From Noviherbaspirillum massiliense JC206 (GTDB lineage Bacteria > Pseudomonadota > Gammaproteobacteria > Burkholderiales > Burkholderiaceae_D): 64,000 nucleotides of DNA. This document shows, in pieces, positions 16,287 through 27,329 of this stretch (within the stretch, counting starts at the first letter, position 1; every line of letters starts with the position of its first letter). The notes below the pieces were generated by a model. It was given only the letters and a program-made list of their open reading frames with translations. It made no database searches and was not told where the DNA came from. The DNA is taken from NCBI RefSeq assembly GCF_000312045.1, contig NZ_HE978635.1, positions 897,296 to 961,295 of the forward strand, read 5' to 3'. Made by a program: the position numbers and the translations under genes.

Positions 16287-17060
16287 TCATCTGCGCCCCC
16301 TCCATACACGCTGCCGCCACACCCAGCCCGCCATCAGCAGCAACACCGCTATGCAGACGATGCGCACCGCCGTCATCGCGGCGAAGCTGTAACGGCCAGT
16401 CGCCGGATCGTAATGCGCGCACAGCAACAGCAGGCGCTGCACCGGCGAGCCGATGCGGCCCGACGATGCCTGGTCCAGCGCGCGCCGCACCTCGCCCGGG
16501 TCAAAGCGCACGCCGAGGAAATAGCGCGCCACCCTGCCCTGCGGCGTGACGATGACGAAGCCGGCGGGATGGGCATACTGCTGCTGGCCGGCGTCATAGG
16601 CATGGCGAAAGCCGACCGCGGCGGTGAGCCGCGCCACTTCCTGCGCGCTGCCGGTCAGCAGATGGGTGTCGGCGATCTGGCTCCCGAACAGGCTGGCATA
16701 CGCAGCCTTCTTGCGCGCCGCCACTTCGGCAGTCTCATGCGGATCGATGCTGACGCCAACCAGCCGGTACGCCTGCGGCGGCAGGCCGGCCAGCGCGAGC
16801 GATTGCAGCACGCCTTCGAACACGGTGCTGCACAGGTTCGGGCAATGGTAATAGCCGAGCACCAGCACCACCGGGCGCGCGCCGAACAGGTCGCCCAGCA
16901 GCACCGGGCGCCCATCGTCATCAACAAAACGTGATTGCAAGGGCAGCGCAGCATCGAGCTGCTGCAGGAATTCGGTCTGCGGCGGTGCGGGCAGCGCACG
17001 CGCCTGTGCATGAGCCGCACCGGCCATCAGCCACAAGACCAGAAGCCATGCTGCCTTCAT
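16287..17060 (-). CDS. SCO1/SenC family copper chaperone for CuA assembly
   Basis: A 257-residue exported protein. Signal peptide about 1-18; a thioredoxin-like fold with the copper-binding CPNLC (C73, C77) and the later conserved His in YAHPAGFVIV. A C-terminal hydrophobic helix (about residues 228-246) anchors it to the membrane, which is unusual because most Sco proteins are anchored at the N-terminus. The start at ATG 17060 overlaps the preceding gene's stop. Sco proteins deliver copper to subunit II, encoded next downstream. Confidence 0.92.
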   Translation of the reverse strand: MKAAWLLVLWLMAGAAHAQARALPAPPQTEFLQQLDAALPLQSRFVDDDGRPVLLGDLFGARPVVLVLGYYHCPNLCSTVFEGVLQSLALAGLPPQAYRLVGVSIDPHETAEVAARKKAAYASLFGSQIADTHLLTGSAQEVARLTAAVGFRHAYDAGQQQYAHPAGFVIVTPQGRVARYFLGVRFDPGEVRRALDQASSGRIGSPVQRLLLLCAHYDPATGRYSFAAMTAVRIVCIAVLLLMAGWVWRQRVWRGRR

Positions 17061-17443
17061 TGCTGCCGCTCCTGCGCAGCCTTTTCCTGCGGCGCTTCGG
17101 GAACGTTCCGGCGCACACCGCGCTGCGCCATCAATTCCATCGCCCGCTGGATCGGGATGCGCGCGATGCCGGCCTGGCGGTCGACCCATGCATAACTGTT
17201 CAAGCGCTTTTCCTTTTCGGCGAAATAGGCTTCGCGCGCAGGCTGGGGCGCGCTGTCCAGCACCGGCTTTTCCACCTTGAAATCGAATGCGGCATTCGGG
17301 CCGTCATAGGAACCCGCCGGCCGCCACTGGCTCCAGATCCCGTACGCAATCGCGCAGGCAACGGCAATCATCGCCGCCAGCGCCACGCCGATCCAGATGA
17401 TGGCGCGCACATGGATGTCATCCTTTTGCACGGCTTCAGGCAT
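17057..17443 (-). CDS. Small single-TM protein of the ACIII-caa3 operon
   Basis: A 128-residue protein with one membrane helix (about residues 14-36) and a periplasmic part containing the segment ARIPIQRAMELMAQRG. That motif recurs in small proteins encoded between alternative complex III and oxidase genes in proteobacteria (from memory). The start codon overlaps the end of actF by 8 bases and the stop overlaps sco by 4 bases, so translation is tightly coupled. A role as accessory subunit or assembly factor linking ACIII and oxidase is inference. Confidence 0.8.
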   Translation of the reverse strand: MPEAVQKDDIHVRAIIWIGVALAAMIAVACAIAYGIWSQWRPAGSYDGPNAAFDFKVEKPVLDSAPQPAREAYFAEKEKRLNSYAWVDRQAGIARIPIQRAMELMAQRGVRRNVPEAPQEKAAQERQQ

Positions 17444-18518
17444 GGGCCTGCCCCCTTTCCGCCACGGCCACCAGTTCCCGGTAAGGCGTCAGCAGCAGGA
17501 CGATGCCGCCCAGCGCAATCGTGGCCAGCGGCGCCGCCCACAGCCAGTCGAGGCCGACAGTCCGGACCGAGGGCAGCACCAGCCACCAGGCATCGATCAG
17601 GTGCACCGTCAGCATGCCGATCGCGAGGCTGCCGAGCAAACGCGCCGACCGCTTGGCATTGCGCGACAGCAGGATCAGCAAGGGCGCGGCGAAATGGAAC
17701 AGCACCAGGATCCAGGCCACCACCAGCCAGCCGTTTTTCATGCGCGGCAAATACCAGGCGATTTCATGCGGCAGATTTTCCGCCCAGATGATCAGGAATT
17801 GCACGAAGGCGAGATAGGCCCAGGTCAGCACATACATCAGCATCAGATTGCCGAGGTCACGCAGGATAGCCGCACTGGCGGGTGCAGCCGGGCGCGTCAC
17901 CAGCACGATGGCGAGCGCCATGCCGGCCAGCATCTGCCCGGTACCCGCGAGCCAGCCGAACACGCTGGAATACCAGGCGGGCAATAGCGACATGATCCAG
18001 TCGACCGCCGCCAGGCTCATGCTGAGGCCATAGGCGATCAGCGCAAAGGCGGAAAACGCCCTGGAGCGGCGCAAGCCCGGGCGCTGACTCAGGTATGCGA
18101 GCGCAACCCAGATCAGCAGATACACGATGCTGCGCGCGATGAAAAAGGTCGGCATCAGCCAGGCATTCTTGAAGGCCGGTGCGGAATAGTCATTGGTCCA
18201 GCGCGCCATGCCCTGCCCCGCATGGGCCGCCCAGGGATAGAGTTCGTTCATGCCCAGCAACACCGGCAGGAACAGCAGCGCTGCGATCCAGCTTGTTCTC
18301 GACATGTGCAGCAGCGGCGAACGGATTGCTTCACCCCAGGCGCCGCCGGTGAGGTTGTGCAGCCAGATATTGGCGAGCCCGCCCATCAGCAGGCCGATCC
18401 AGAACCACCAGGCGGCAAGATAGGCGGCGAGCATGGCGCCGGGCTTATACAGCCCACCGAGCACGCACAGCAGCACGGCCACCCCGGTCGCGACAAGGAT
18501 TACTTTGCGCTCCTTCAT
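17436..18518 (-). CDS. actF: Alternative complex III subunit ActF
   Basis: A 360-residue integral membrane protein with about ten helices, of the quinol:cytochrome c oxidoreductase membrane-subunit family (ActF, paralogous to ActC/NrfD). It has an N-terminal KERKVILVATGVAVL helix and an internal WAENLPHEIAWYLPR segment typical of ActF. The ATG at 18518 overlaps the actE stop codon by four bases. In ACIII, ActC and ActF hold the quinol site and the proposed proton path. Confidence 0.9.
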   Translation of the reverse strand: MKERKVILVATGVAVLLCVLGGLYKPGAMLAAYLAAWWFWIGLLMGGLANIWLHNLTGGAWGEAIRSPLLHMSRTSWIAALLFLPVLLGMNELYPWAAHAGQGMARWTNDYSAPAFKNAWLMPTFFIARSIVYLLIWVALAYLSQRPGLRRSRAFSAFALIAYGLSMSLAAVDWIMSLLPAWYSSVFGWLAGTGQMLAGMALAIVLVTRPAAPASAAILRDLGNLMLMYVLTWAYLAFVQFLIIWAENLPHEIAWYLPRMKNGWLVVAWILVLFHFAAPLLILLSRNAKRSARLLGSLAIGMLTVHLIDAWWLVLPSVRTVGLDWLWAAPLATIALGGIVLLLTPYRELVAVAERGQAHA

Positions 18519-19129
18519 CGCTTGCCCTCCTCGGGAGCATTCCACAATTCAATCCGGGCCGAGCGCGGCAGGCTCGCAGCCTCCGCATGCTGGCTCAGTT
18601 GCAGGGCGCGGATATACGCGACGATGGCCCAGCGGTCCGGCGGCTCGACCCGGTCGCCATAGGAATACATGATGCCGTAGCCATTGCTGATGACATCGAA
18701 GAAGTGGCGATCAGGCGCCTGGCGCAGCCGGTCGATGTGATAGGAAGGCGGATGCGGGAAGCCGCGCCGCGCCACCAGGCCATCGCCGTCGCCCACCGGG
18801 CTGTGGCAGGGCAGGCAATAGATCGAATAGCGTTCCTGGCCGCGCCTGAGCAACTGCATGTCGACCGGATAGGGAATGCTTTGCGCGGCCAGTGCCTGGC
18901 GGTTGCGTTCCACCACGTCGGCGCCGACCCGTCCGCTCGAGGTGCCGGCAAACTGCCCCTGCGCATTCGGCAGGCTGCCTTCCGGCAGCGGCCGCGAGGA
19001 ATTGCCGTCGCTGAACATGCCGCTCGGGCGGAACGGCTTGTACTTCGGCTGGTCGTACATGTCCTGCTTCGCCTTTTCACAGCCGGTCACCAGCAACAGG
19101 CCGGCAAGGAGGATGGGCCAGGGCTTCAT
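18515..19129 (-). CDS. actE: Alternative complex III subunit ActE (mono-heme cytochrome c lipoprotein)
   Basis: A 204-residue lipoprotein: signal peptide with lipobox LVTGC (acylated Cys17), then a c-type heme motif CLPCH near residue 105. The QPKYKPFRPSGMFSDG region is shared by ActE proteins. It would relay electrons from the ActA/ActB side to the oxidase cytochrome domain. It overlaps actD (4 bases) and actF (4 bases). Confidence 0.93.
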   Translation of the reverse strand: MKPWPILLAGLLLVTGCEKAKQDMYDQPKYKPFRPSGMFSDGNSSRPLPEGSLPNAQGQFAGTSSGRVGADVVERNRQALAAQSIPYPVDMQLLRRGQERYSIYCLPCHSPVGDGDGLVARRGFPHPPSYHIDRLRQAPDRHFFDVISNGYGIMYSYGDRVEPPDRWAIVAYIRALQLSQHAEAASLPRSARIELWNAPEEGKR

Positions 19130-19662
19130 GATGCGTTCACCTCCCGGATCATCAGCGGCTGCAGCTCTTCCAGGAAGCGCCGGCTGCGCGCTTCATCGAA
19201 CACGATGTCGCTCGCCGGCAGGAACAGGAAGAAGCGGTTGCGCGTGGCAAGGTCGAAATCCGGCACGTCGAACAGCGGATGGTGCAGACGCGGCAAGCCG
19301 TTCAGGGCCAGCATGCCGAACACGGCGGCCAGCGCAGCGCCGAGGATGGTGATTTCGAAAGTCGCCGGCAGGAAGGATGGCCAGCTGTGGAAGGGCCGGC
19401 CGCCGACATTGATGGGGTAATCGACGACCGCCGAATACCATTGCAGGAAATAGGTGCCGGCGCCGCCGATGATCCCGCCCAGGAGCGTGATGAAAGCCAC
19501 GTGGTTGCGGCGGAAACCGACGGCCTGGTCCAGCCCTTCCACCGGGAAGGGCGCATACGCTTCATGCCGCTCGTAGCCTTCGTAGCGTGCCTTCGTCGCA
19601 GCCGCAAGCAGCGCGTCGGCCGTGGGGAATTCCGCCAGCAATCCATACAGGGACGCGCTCAT
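19126..19662 (-). CDS. actD: Alternative complex III subunit ActD (DUF3341)
   Basis: A 178-residue protein with two transmembrane helices (about 55-78 and 100-122) following a cytoplasmic N-terminal domain. Landmarks are [17 protein letters not shown], the [18 protein letters not shown] loop between helices and [11 protein letters not shown] after the second helix, all features of DUF3341/ActD. Four-base overlaps with its neighbours imply coupled translation. Confidence 0.95.
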   Translation of the reverse strand: MSASLYGLLAEFPTADALLAAATKARYEGYERHEAYAPFPVEGLDQAVGFRRNHVAFITLLGGIIGGAGTYFLQWYSAVVDYPINVGGRPFHSWPSFLPATFEITILGAALAAVFGMLALNGLPRLHHPLFDVPDFDLATRNRFFLFLPASDIVFDEARSRRFLEELQPLMIREVNAS

Positions 19663-21077
19663 TGCCGTCCTCCATGGCGCGGCGATTTCTCCGCTTCACT
19701 TTCCGCACTTTCCTTCACCAGCTCGCGCATTTCCGCAATCGAGATCGCCGGCAGGAAGCGCACGAACATCAGGAACAGCCAGACGAACATCGCGATGGAA
19801 CTCAGCAGATGTACCCAGTCCCAGAACGAGGGATAGAACATGCCCCAGGCCGACGGCATGAAGTCGCGGTGCAGGCTGGAGACGACGATCAGGAAGCGCT
19901 CCATCCACATGCCGACATTCACCACCAGGCTGATGAGGAAGAGCGCCAGGATGCTGTGCCGCACGCGCTGCCACCAGAGGAGTTGCGGCACCAGAATATT
20001 GCAGGTCAGCATGGACCAATAGACCGGCGCATACGGCCCGACCCAGCGGTTGATGGTCATGTATTGCTCGAATTCGTCGCCGCTGTAGAAAGCGGTGAAG
20101 ATTTCCGAGGCATAGCCATAGCCCACCATCCAGCAGGTCGCGAGCAGCACCTTGGCGGCATTGGCGAGATGGCGGCGGGTGATGAAATCTTCCAGTCCGA
20201 AGAAATGGCGCAGCGGGATCGCGAGCGTCAGCACCATGGCGAAGCCGGAAAACAGCGCGCCGGCCACGAAATACGGCGGGAAGATGGTCGAGTGATAGCC
20301 GGGCGTATTGCCGACGGCGAAGTCGAGCGAGACGATGGTGTGCACCGATACCACCAGCGGCGTCGCCAGTCCCGCCAGCAGCAGGTAGGCGGTTTCATAG
20401 CGCGCCCAGTGGCGCGCCTCGGCGCGCCAGCCGAGCGCCAGCAGACCGTAGATGAATTGCTTGCGGCGCTGCACCGGCGCCGTGCCGGCACGGTCGCGCA
20501 GGGTGGCGAGGTCGGGAATCAGGCCGACATACCAGAACAGCAGCGACACCAGCAGATAGGTGCTGATCGCGAAGAAGTCCCAGACCAGCGGGCTGCGCCA
20601 TTGCGGCCAGACGTTCATCACGCTCGGATAGGGCACCAGCCAGTAAAAGAACCAGGGCCGGCCGAGGTGCAGGATGGGGAAGATGCCGGCGATGCCGGCG
20701 GCGAACAGCGTCATTGCTTCGGCGAAGCGGTTGATCGAGGTGCGCCATTTCTGGCGCAGCAGCAGCAGGATGGCCGAGATGAAGGTGCCGGCATGGCCGA
20801 TGCCGATCCACCAGACGAAGTTGCCGATGGCGAAGCCCCAGGCGACCGGAATGTCGACGCCCCAGATGCCCACACCTTTGGCAAACAGGTAGGCCGTCGC
20901 GCCGAGGAAGATCAGCACGCCGACAAAGGTGAACAAGAAGGCCGTCATCCACGGCCAGTGCACCGGCCGCGTCAATACCAGGTCGGCGATCTTGTCGGAT
21001 ACGCTGGCATAGCCCCAGCCGGCGCGCAGCACGCCGATGTCCTTGGACACGGGAGGCTGGCGCGATGCGGGTTCCAT
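19659..21077 (-). CDS. actC: Alternative complex III subunit ActC (NrfD-like quinol-binding membrane subunit)
   Basis: A 472-residue membrane protein with ten predicted helices of the NrfD/PsrC family. Recognisable are [29 protein letters not shown] and the [11 protein letters not shown] and [14 protein letters not shown]-type loops. The ATG at 21077 was chosen as the family start, 2 bases after actB; the open frame extends upstream only as a shadow of actB. ActC is the main quinol-oxidising membrane subunit of ACIII. Confidence 0.95.
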   Translation of the reverse strand: MEPASRQPPVSKDIGVLRAGWGYASVSDKIADLVLTRPVHWPWMTAFLFTFVGVLIFLGATAYLFAKGVGIWGVDIPVAWGFAIGNFVWWIGIGHAGTFISAILLLLRQKWRTSINRFAEAMTLFAAGIAGIFPILHLGRPWFFYWLVPYPSVMNVWPQWRSPLVWDFFAISTYLLVSLLFWYVGLIPDLATLRDRAGTAPVQRRKQFIYGLLALGWRAEARHWARYETAYLLLAGLATPLVVSVHTIVSLDFAVGNTPGYHSTIFPPYFVAGALFSGFAMVLTLAIPLRHFFGLEDFITRRHLANAAKVLLATCWMVGYGYASEIFTAFYSGDEFEQYMTINRWVGPYAPVYWSMLTCNILVPQLLWWQRVRHSILALFLISLVVNVGMWMERFLIVVSSLHRDFMPSAWGMFYPSFWDWVHLLSSIAMFVWLFLMFVRFLPAISIAEMRELVKESAESEAEKSPRHGGRQ

Positions 21078-21079
21078 GC

Positions 21080-23974
<2,895 letters not shown>

Positions 23975-23976
23975 GG

Positions 23977-24627
23977 TCAGCGGTGGCAGGTGGAACAATC
24001 GGTCAGCCGCCGCGTGTCCTGCAAGTGGTAGAGGCGGTCGAGCTGGCGGATTTCCTCGTCGGACAGGGGCTTCTGGTTCGTCATGAGATAGACCTGGCTC
24101 AGGGGCCGCACATGCTGGGGCGCGCTGCGATGGCATTGCAGGCACCACTGCATCTCGAGCGATGCGGTGCGCCAGGTCAGCGGCATCTGGTCCACCCTTC
24201 CATGGCATTCGATGCAGGCCACGCCCTTGTTGACATGGATGCTGTGGTCGAAGTACACGAAATCCGGCAAGTCATGCACACGGTTCCAGCGGATCGGCAT
24301 GCCGGTGCGGGCGCTTTCGTGCAGGGGCGCGAGTTCCGGCGAATCGCGAAACAGCTGGGAATGGCAGGTCAGGCAGATCTGGCTGGAGGGCAGCCCGGCA
24401 AACGAAGATTTCTCCACCGAGACATGGCAGTAGCGGCAGTCGATGCCGTCGTCGCCCACATGGTGCTTGTGGCTGAAGCGGATCGGCTGCTCGATCGCCT
24501 GCAGCGGCGTATGTTCCGGGGCCATGCGCCATCGCGCGATCATGATGGCGGCAAACAGCAGGATGACGAGGCCGATCAGCGTCAGCTTGATGACAAGCAC
24601 CGTCGGCTGGCTGAATGGTTGCGACAT
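23977..24627 (-). CDS. actA: Alternative complex III subunit ActA (pentaheme cytochrome c)
   Basis: A 216-residue protein with an N-terminal membrane anchor (about residues 10-32) and five CXXCH motifs: CRYCH, CLTCH, CIECH, CLQCH and CSTCH. This matches the pentaheme ActA subunit. It is the first gene of the actABCDEF order, and only about 110 bp separates it from the MarR gene upstream on the same strand. The complex oxidises quinol and reduces cytochrome c or the caa3 oxidase in place of a bc1 complex. Confidence 0.96.
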   Translation of the reverse strand: MSQPFSQPTVLVIKLTLIGLVILLFAAIMIARWRMAPEHTPLQAIEQPIRFSHKHHVGDDGIDCRYCHVSVEKSSFAGLPSSQICLTCHSQLFRDSPELAPLHESARTGMPIRWNRVHDLPDFVYFDHSIHVNKGVACIECHGRVDQMPLTWRTASLEMQWCLQCHRSAPQHVRPLSQVYLMTNQKPLSDEEIRQLDRLYHLQDTRRLTDCSTCHR

Positions 24628-24736
24628 AGCTGTCGGTCTATCCTGTTCGTGTCCCGCTGCACCTCGAATCGAGAGCGCATCGAACGAGAAGTTCCCGCCA
24701 TGCCGCCGGCCATCTGCCGCAGCACAAGGCTGCGAG

Positions 24737-25288
24737 CTACATCATGAAGGGCAGCGGCTGCATGGCGTGCGACTCGTCGACCATGTCGATCACTTCCAGC
24801 AGCGCTTGCAGCCCCTGGTCCAGGCGCTGCAAGGCATCCTCGTCCAGCCTCGACAAGGCTTCCACCAGCAAGCCGCGTGCCGGGATGGGTGCCTGGGCGA
24901 GCAAGGCCTGCCCGCTGGCCGAGAGCGTGACTGTCACCACCCGCTGATCCGCCGCATCGCGTGCCTTGACGATATGGCCGGCCTTCTCCAGGGTATCGAG
25001 CAGGTTGCTGGCAGTGGTCTGGTGGATGGCGAGCTTCGCAGCCAGTTCGCCCACGCGCAGGCCCGGGGCGTCCCCAAGTTCACGCATCATCCAAAGCTGG
25101 GCGCCGCTCACGCCGCATTGCTTCTCAATCCATGAGGAATGCCTTTGCGCAGCACGAATCACGATGCGCAGATTCCTCAGCACATCAAGACGGGACGGTG
25201 TTGCGGCACCGACGACCTTGGCGCCTTGATTCGATCCCGTTTTCAAACCCGCGGATTTTCTTGTCACTGCGGACGCTCCATTACCCAT
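24737..25288 (-). CDS. MarR-family transcriptional regulator
   Basis: A 183-residue winged-helix protein. The recognition region is LRVGELAAKLAIHQTTASNLLDTLEKAGHIVKARDAADQR-type, with the D-x-R wing. A basic N-terminal extension of about 30 residues precedes the dimer helix. GGAGAAC lies just before the ATG at 25288. It is upstream of, and co-directional with, the ACIII operon, so it may be its first gene or its regulator; the 109-bp gap leaves both options. An AT-rich palindrome upstream is a likely autoregulatory site. Confidence 0.9.
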   Translation of the reverse strand: MGNGASAVTRKSAGLKTGSNQGAKVVGAATPSRLDVLRNLRIVIRAAQRHSSWIEKQCGVSGAQLWMMRELGDAPGLRVGELAAKLAIHQTTASNLLDTLEKAGHIVKARDAADQRVVTVTLSASGQALLAQAPIPARGLLVEALSRLDEDALQRLDQGLQALLEVIDMVDESHAMQPLPFMM

Positions 25289-25300
25289 TGTTCTCCACTT

Positions 25301-25318
25301 TATAATTGATTCAATATA
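25301..25318. promoter_or_regulatory. AT-rich palindrome upstream of marR, candidate operator with -10 region
   Basis: The core ATTGATTCAAT (25305-25315) is a perfect 5-bp inverted repeat around one base, inside TATAATTGATTCAATATA. Read on the minus strand it overlaps a TATAAA -10 box, about 15 bases upstream of the marR start. MarR dimers typically bind such sites, so autorepression is plausible. Confidence 0.5.
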
Positions 25319-25446
25319 TTTGGAGCAAATACAGCTTGAGCCGGCTCAAAGGCCGGCAAGGTTGGAACATTCTGAACAGGAACAAGACCAGCCGGAACCG
25401 TGCGGACAGTGCCGCACGGCTAACTGGTATGACGAAGCCGCCGGCC

Positions 25447-25794
25447 TTACTTGACCACCACGCTCCCCTTCATCGTCGGATGCAGGGTGCAAACATAGGG
25501 AAACGTGCCTTTCCTGGCAGCCTTGAATGTCCATCCCTGGTCCGGCGCGATCTCCCCGGAATCGAAGCTGCGGTCTTGTGCCGTGACCGTGTGCGGAAAC
25601 GGATCGCGGTTTTTCCAGGTGATGGTGTCGCCGGCCCTGACTTCAATGACCTGCGGCGAAAACTGCATGGCTTCGATGACGACAGTGTGTTGCTGCGCCA
25701 CCGCAGGGCTGGCGGCGATGCCGAGCAGAAGCAGCATTGCCGGCAAGGTCATGCGGACCGCCTTCCCTCCACGCGACGCAATCAAGGCAGGCAT
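25447..25794 (-). CDS. Exported cupredoxin (plastocyanin/azurin-like blue copper protein)
   Basis: A 115-residue protein with a signal peptide (to about residue 34, AVAQQ). All four type-1 copper ligands are visible: H68 in DPFPHTV, and C102, H105, M108 in YVCTLHPTMKG. It would carry single electrons in the periplasm. The gene starts 9 bases after the DUF4142 gene stop on the same strand, so the two form an operon. A partner reductase or oxidase is not adjacent, although the caa3/ACIII cluster is close. Confidence 0.9.
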   Translation of the reverse strand: MPALIASRGGKAVRMTLPAMLLLLGIAASPAVAQQHTVVIEAMQFSPQVIEVRAGDTITWKNRDPFPHTVTAQDRSFDSGEIAPDQGWTFKAARKGTFPYVCTLHPTMKGSVVVK

Positions 25795-25803
25795 GGTCTC
25801 ACC

Positions 25804-26328
25804 CTATTTCATCGATTTTTCGATCATCTTGGCATGCTGCAAATGATCAGCAATGACAGGGCGGGTCTTGGTCAGCAGATCCTTCAGCTCGGCATTTTTC
25901 GCATTCGGCAGCAGGGTCTGGTCGATCGCATCCAGCACCGTCTGGTGATAGGTCACTTCATTCTGGACATAAGCCTTGTCGAAGTCTTTTCCCTTCAGGC
26001 CTTTCAGCTTGTCGATGTTGGCCTTTCCCGCCTTCTTCAGGCTCTTGCTGGTGTCGCTGTCTTCCGGCTTCAGGTCCAGTTTCTTGGCGAGCGCACTCGC
26101 CTGCTTGTTGGAGCCGGTATGGTCGGTCACCATGCGTTTGGCGAAATCCTTGACTTCCTTGCTCTGCGCCTTCGATTCGGCCATCTTGCCGGCGTCGATG
26201 TCCACCGTGTTGGCGGCGACCACGATGCCTGCGATCTGGGCATCATTCGGCGTGCCGGACTGGGCGAATGCCGTCGCGGCAAGCAATGCAAACAAGCCCG
26301 GGATCCATCCTAGGGAAAACTTTTTCAT
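25804..26328 (-). CDS. DUF4142 exported protein
   Basis: A 174-residue protein: signal peptide 1-22 (AFAQ), then an all-helical ferritin-like four-helix domain typical of DUF4142 (DAQIAGIVVAANTVDIDAGK, SKEVKDFAKRMVTDHTGSN and YHQTVLDAIDQTLLPNAKN). The conserved His/Glu pattern suggests a former metal site; function is unknown and members are linked to envelope stress. The start is ATG 26328 with AGGAG 9 bases upstream. It heads an operon with the cupredoxin gene. Confidence 0.9.
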   Translation of the reverse strand: MKKFSLGWIPGLFALLAATAFAQSGTPNDAQIAGIVVAANTVDIDAGKMAESKAQSKEVKDFAKRMVTDHTGSNKQASALAKKLDLKPEDSDTSKSLKKAGKANIDKLKGLKGKDFDKAYVQNEVTYHQTVLDAIDQTLLPNAKNAELKDLLTKTRPVIADHLQHAKMIEKSMK

Positions 26329-26520
26329 GGCCAAGCTCCTTCTCTGAAGCAGGATCAACAAACATTGCCGCGCCGCAGGCGGCACGGTACCGAGGCAGAC
26401 TGGCTTGCCGCCGCCGGAGGCAGCTTCATGAAAGAAATTGCTTCGCACAAGGCGTGCGGGCGGGTACAGCCGGTTTCCTTGTGAATTAGATGAAGATGCG
26501 GCGGCGTCCGTTCCTGCATT

Positions 26521-27102
26521 TCAGCGCGCAGGCTGCGCCGCCGTCTTTCTTTTCAATATCTCGGCGCGCAAGCTTTCGAACTGCTGGCGGGTCCCGCTCT
26601 CAATGATGGCGGGGCCGATGCCCGGCGGCACCCAAACGGCCGGCACCGATTCACTGTGATAGAAAATGCGCGTGCCTCCGCCTTCCTCGACCAGCCGGGT
26701 GTCTGCATCGCCTTTTCTCAGGCTTCCGCCTACGGCGCGCGAACGGATTTCCTCATACGGCTTCAGTTCGATTTCCCGCACCGACTCGAAAGGAAACGAC
26801 AGCAGGCCATAGGACACCTTGCCATGCTGCTCGAGCCGCAGGACATTGCCGTTTCTTTGGGTGACCTTGCTGGAAGTAAGCCGCGGGAAGAACTCGGCCA
26901 TGTGGTCGTAATCGGTAAGCACGTCCCAGGCGTCGCGCTGGCTCGCCTCCACCAGCATGCTGACATCCACGATCACCTCGCCGCGCGACTTCCTTACCTG
27001 GACGGCAAGACTTCGTTCCGTATCCTCAACTGGCTTGGGGAGAATGGGTGTGGCAGCCAGCAAGGTTGCCGCGAACAGCAAGGCATGGTGAAAACTGGGC
27101 AT
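26521..27102 (-). CDS. Exported SRPBCC (START-like) family protein
   Basis: A 193-residue protein with a short signal peptide (1-20) and an SRPBCC fold: VDVSMLVEASQRDAWDVLTD opens the domain, then YDHMAEFFPRL, and the C-terminal helix ESGTRQQFESLRAEILKR closes it. Such proteins bind hydrophobic ligands in a deep pocket (cyclase/dehydrase-like, lipid-binding). The periplasmic location is inferred from the leader. It stands alone, divergent from the GGDEF gene. Confidence 0.85.
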   Translation of the reverse strand: MPSFHHALLFAATLLAATPILPKPVEDTERSLAVQVRKSRGEVIVDVSMLVEASQRDAWDVLTDYDHMAEFFPRLTSSKVTQRNGNVLRLEQHGKVSYGLLSFPFESVREIELKPYEEIRSRAVGGSLRKGDADTRLVEEGGGTRIFYHSESVPAVWVPPGIGPAIIESGTRQQFESLRAEILKRKTAAQPAR

Positions 27103-27329
27103 GGGATATCCGGCATCAGCCAGGAGCGGTTCAGCTCTAAGCTAGCGAGCTCTGGCGCGACCGCCCCGAAACAGGAATAGGACGCAGCGCCGATTGAAGC
27201 GGTTCCTCACAGAAGCGCAGAAGGTATCAGCGCGCAGCGCACCGCCTTTCCTGAAATTAACGTCGTCCTGCATGGTCAAAGTATCCGTAAGGACGGGAAC
27301 GGTAAGCCATTGCCGAAATCAGGCAGAAC

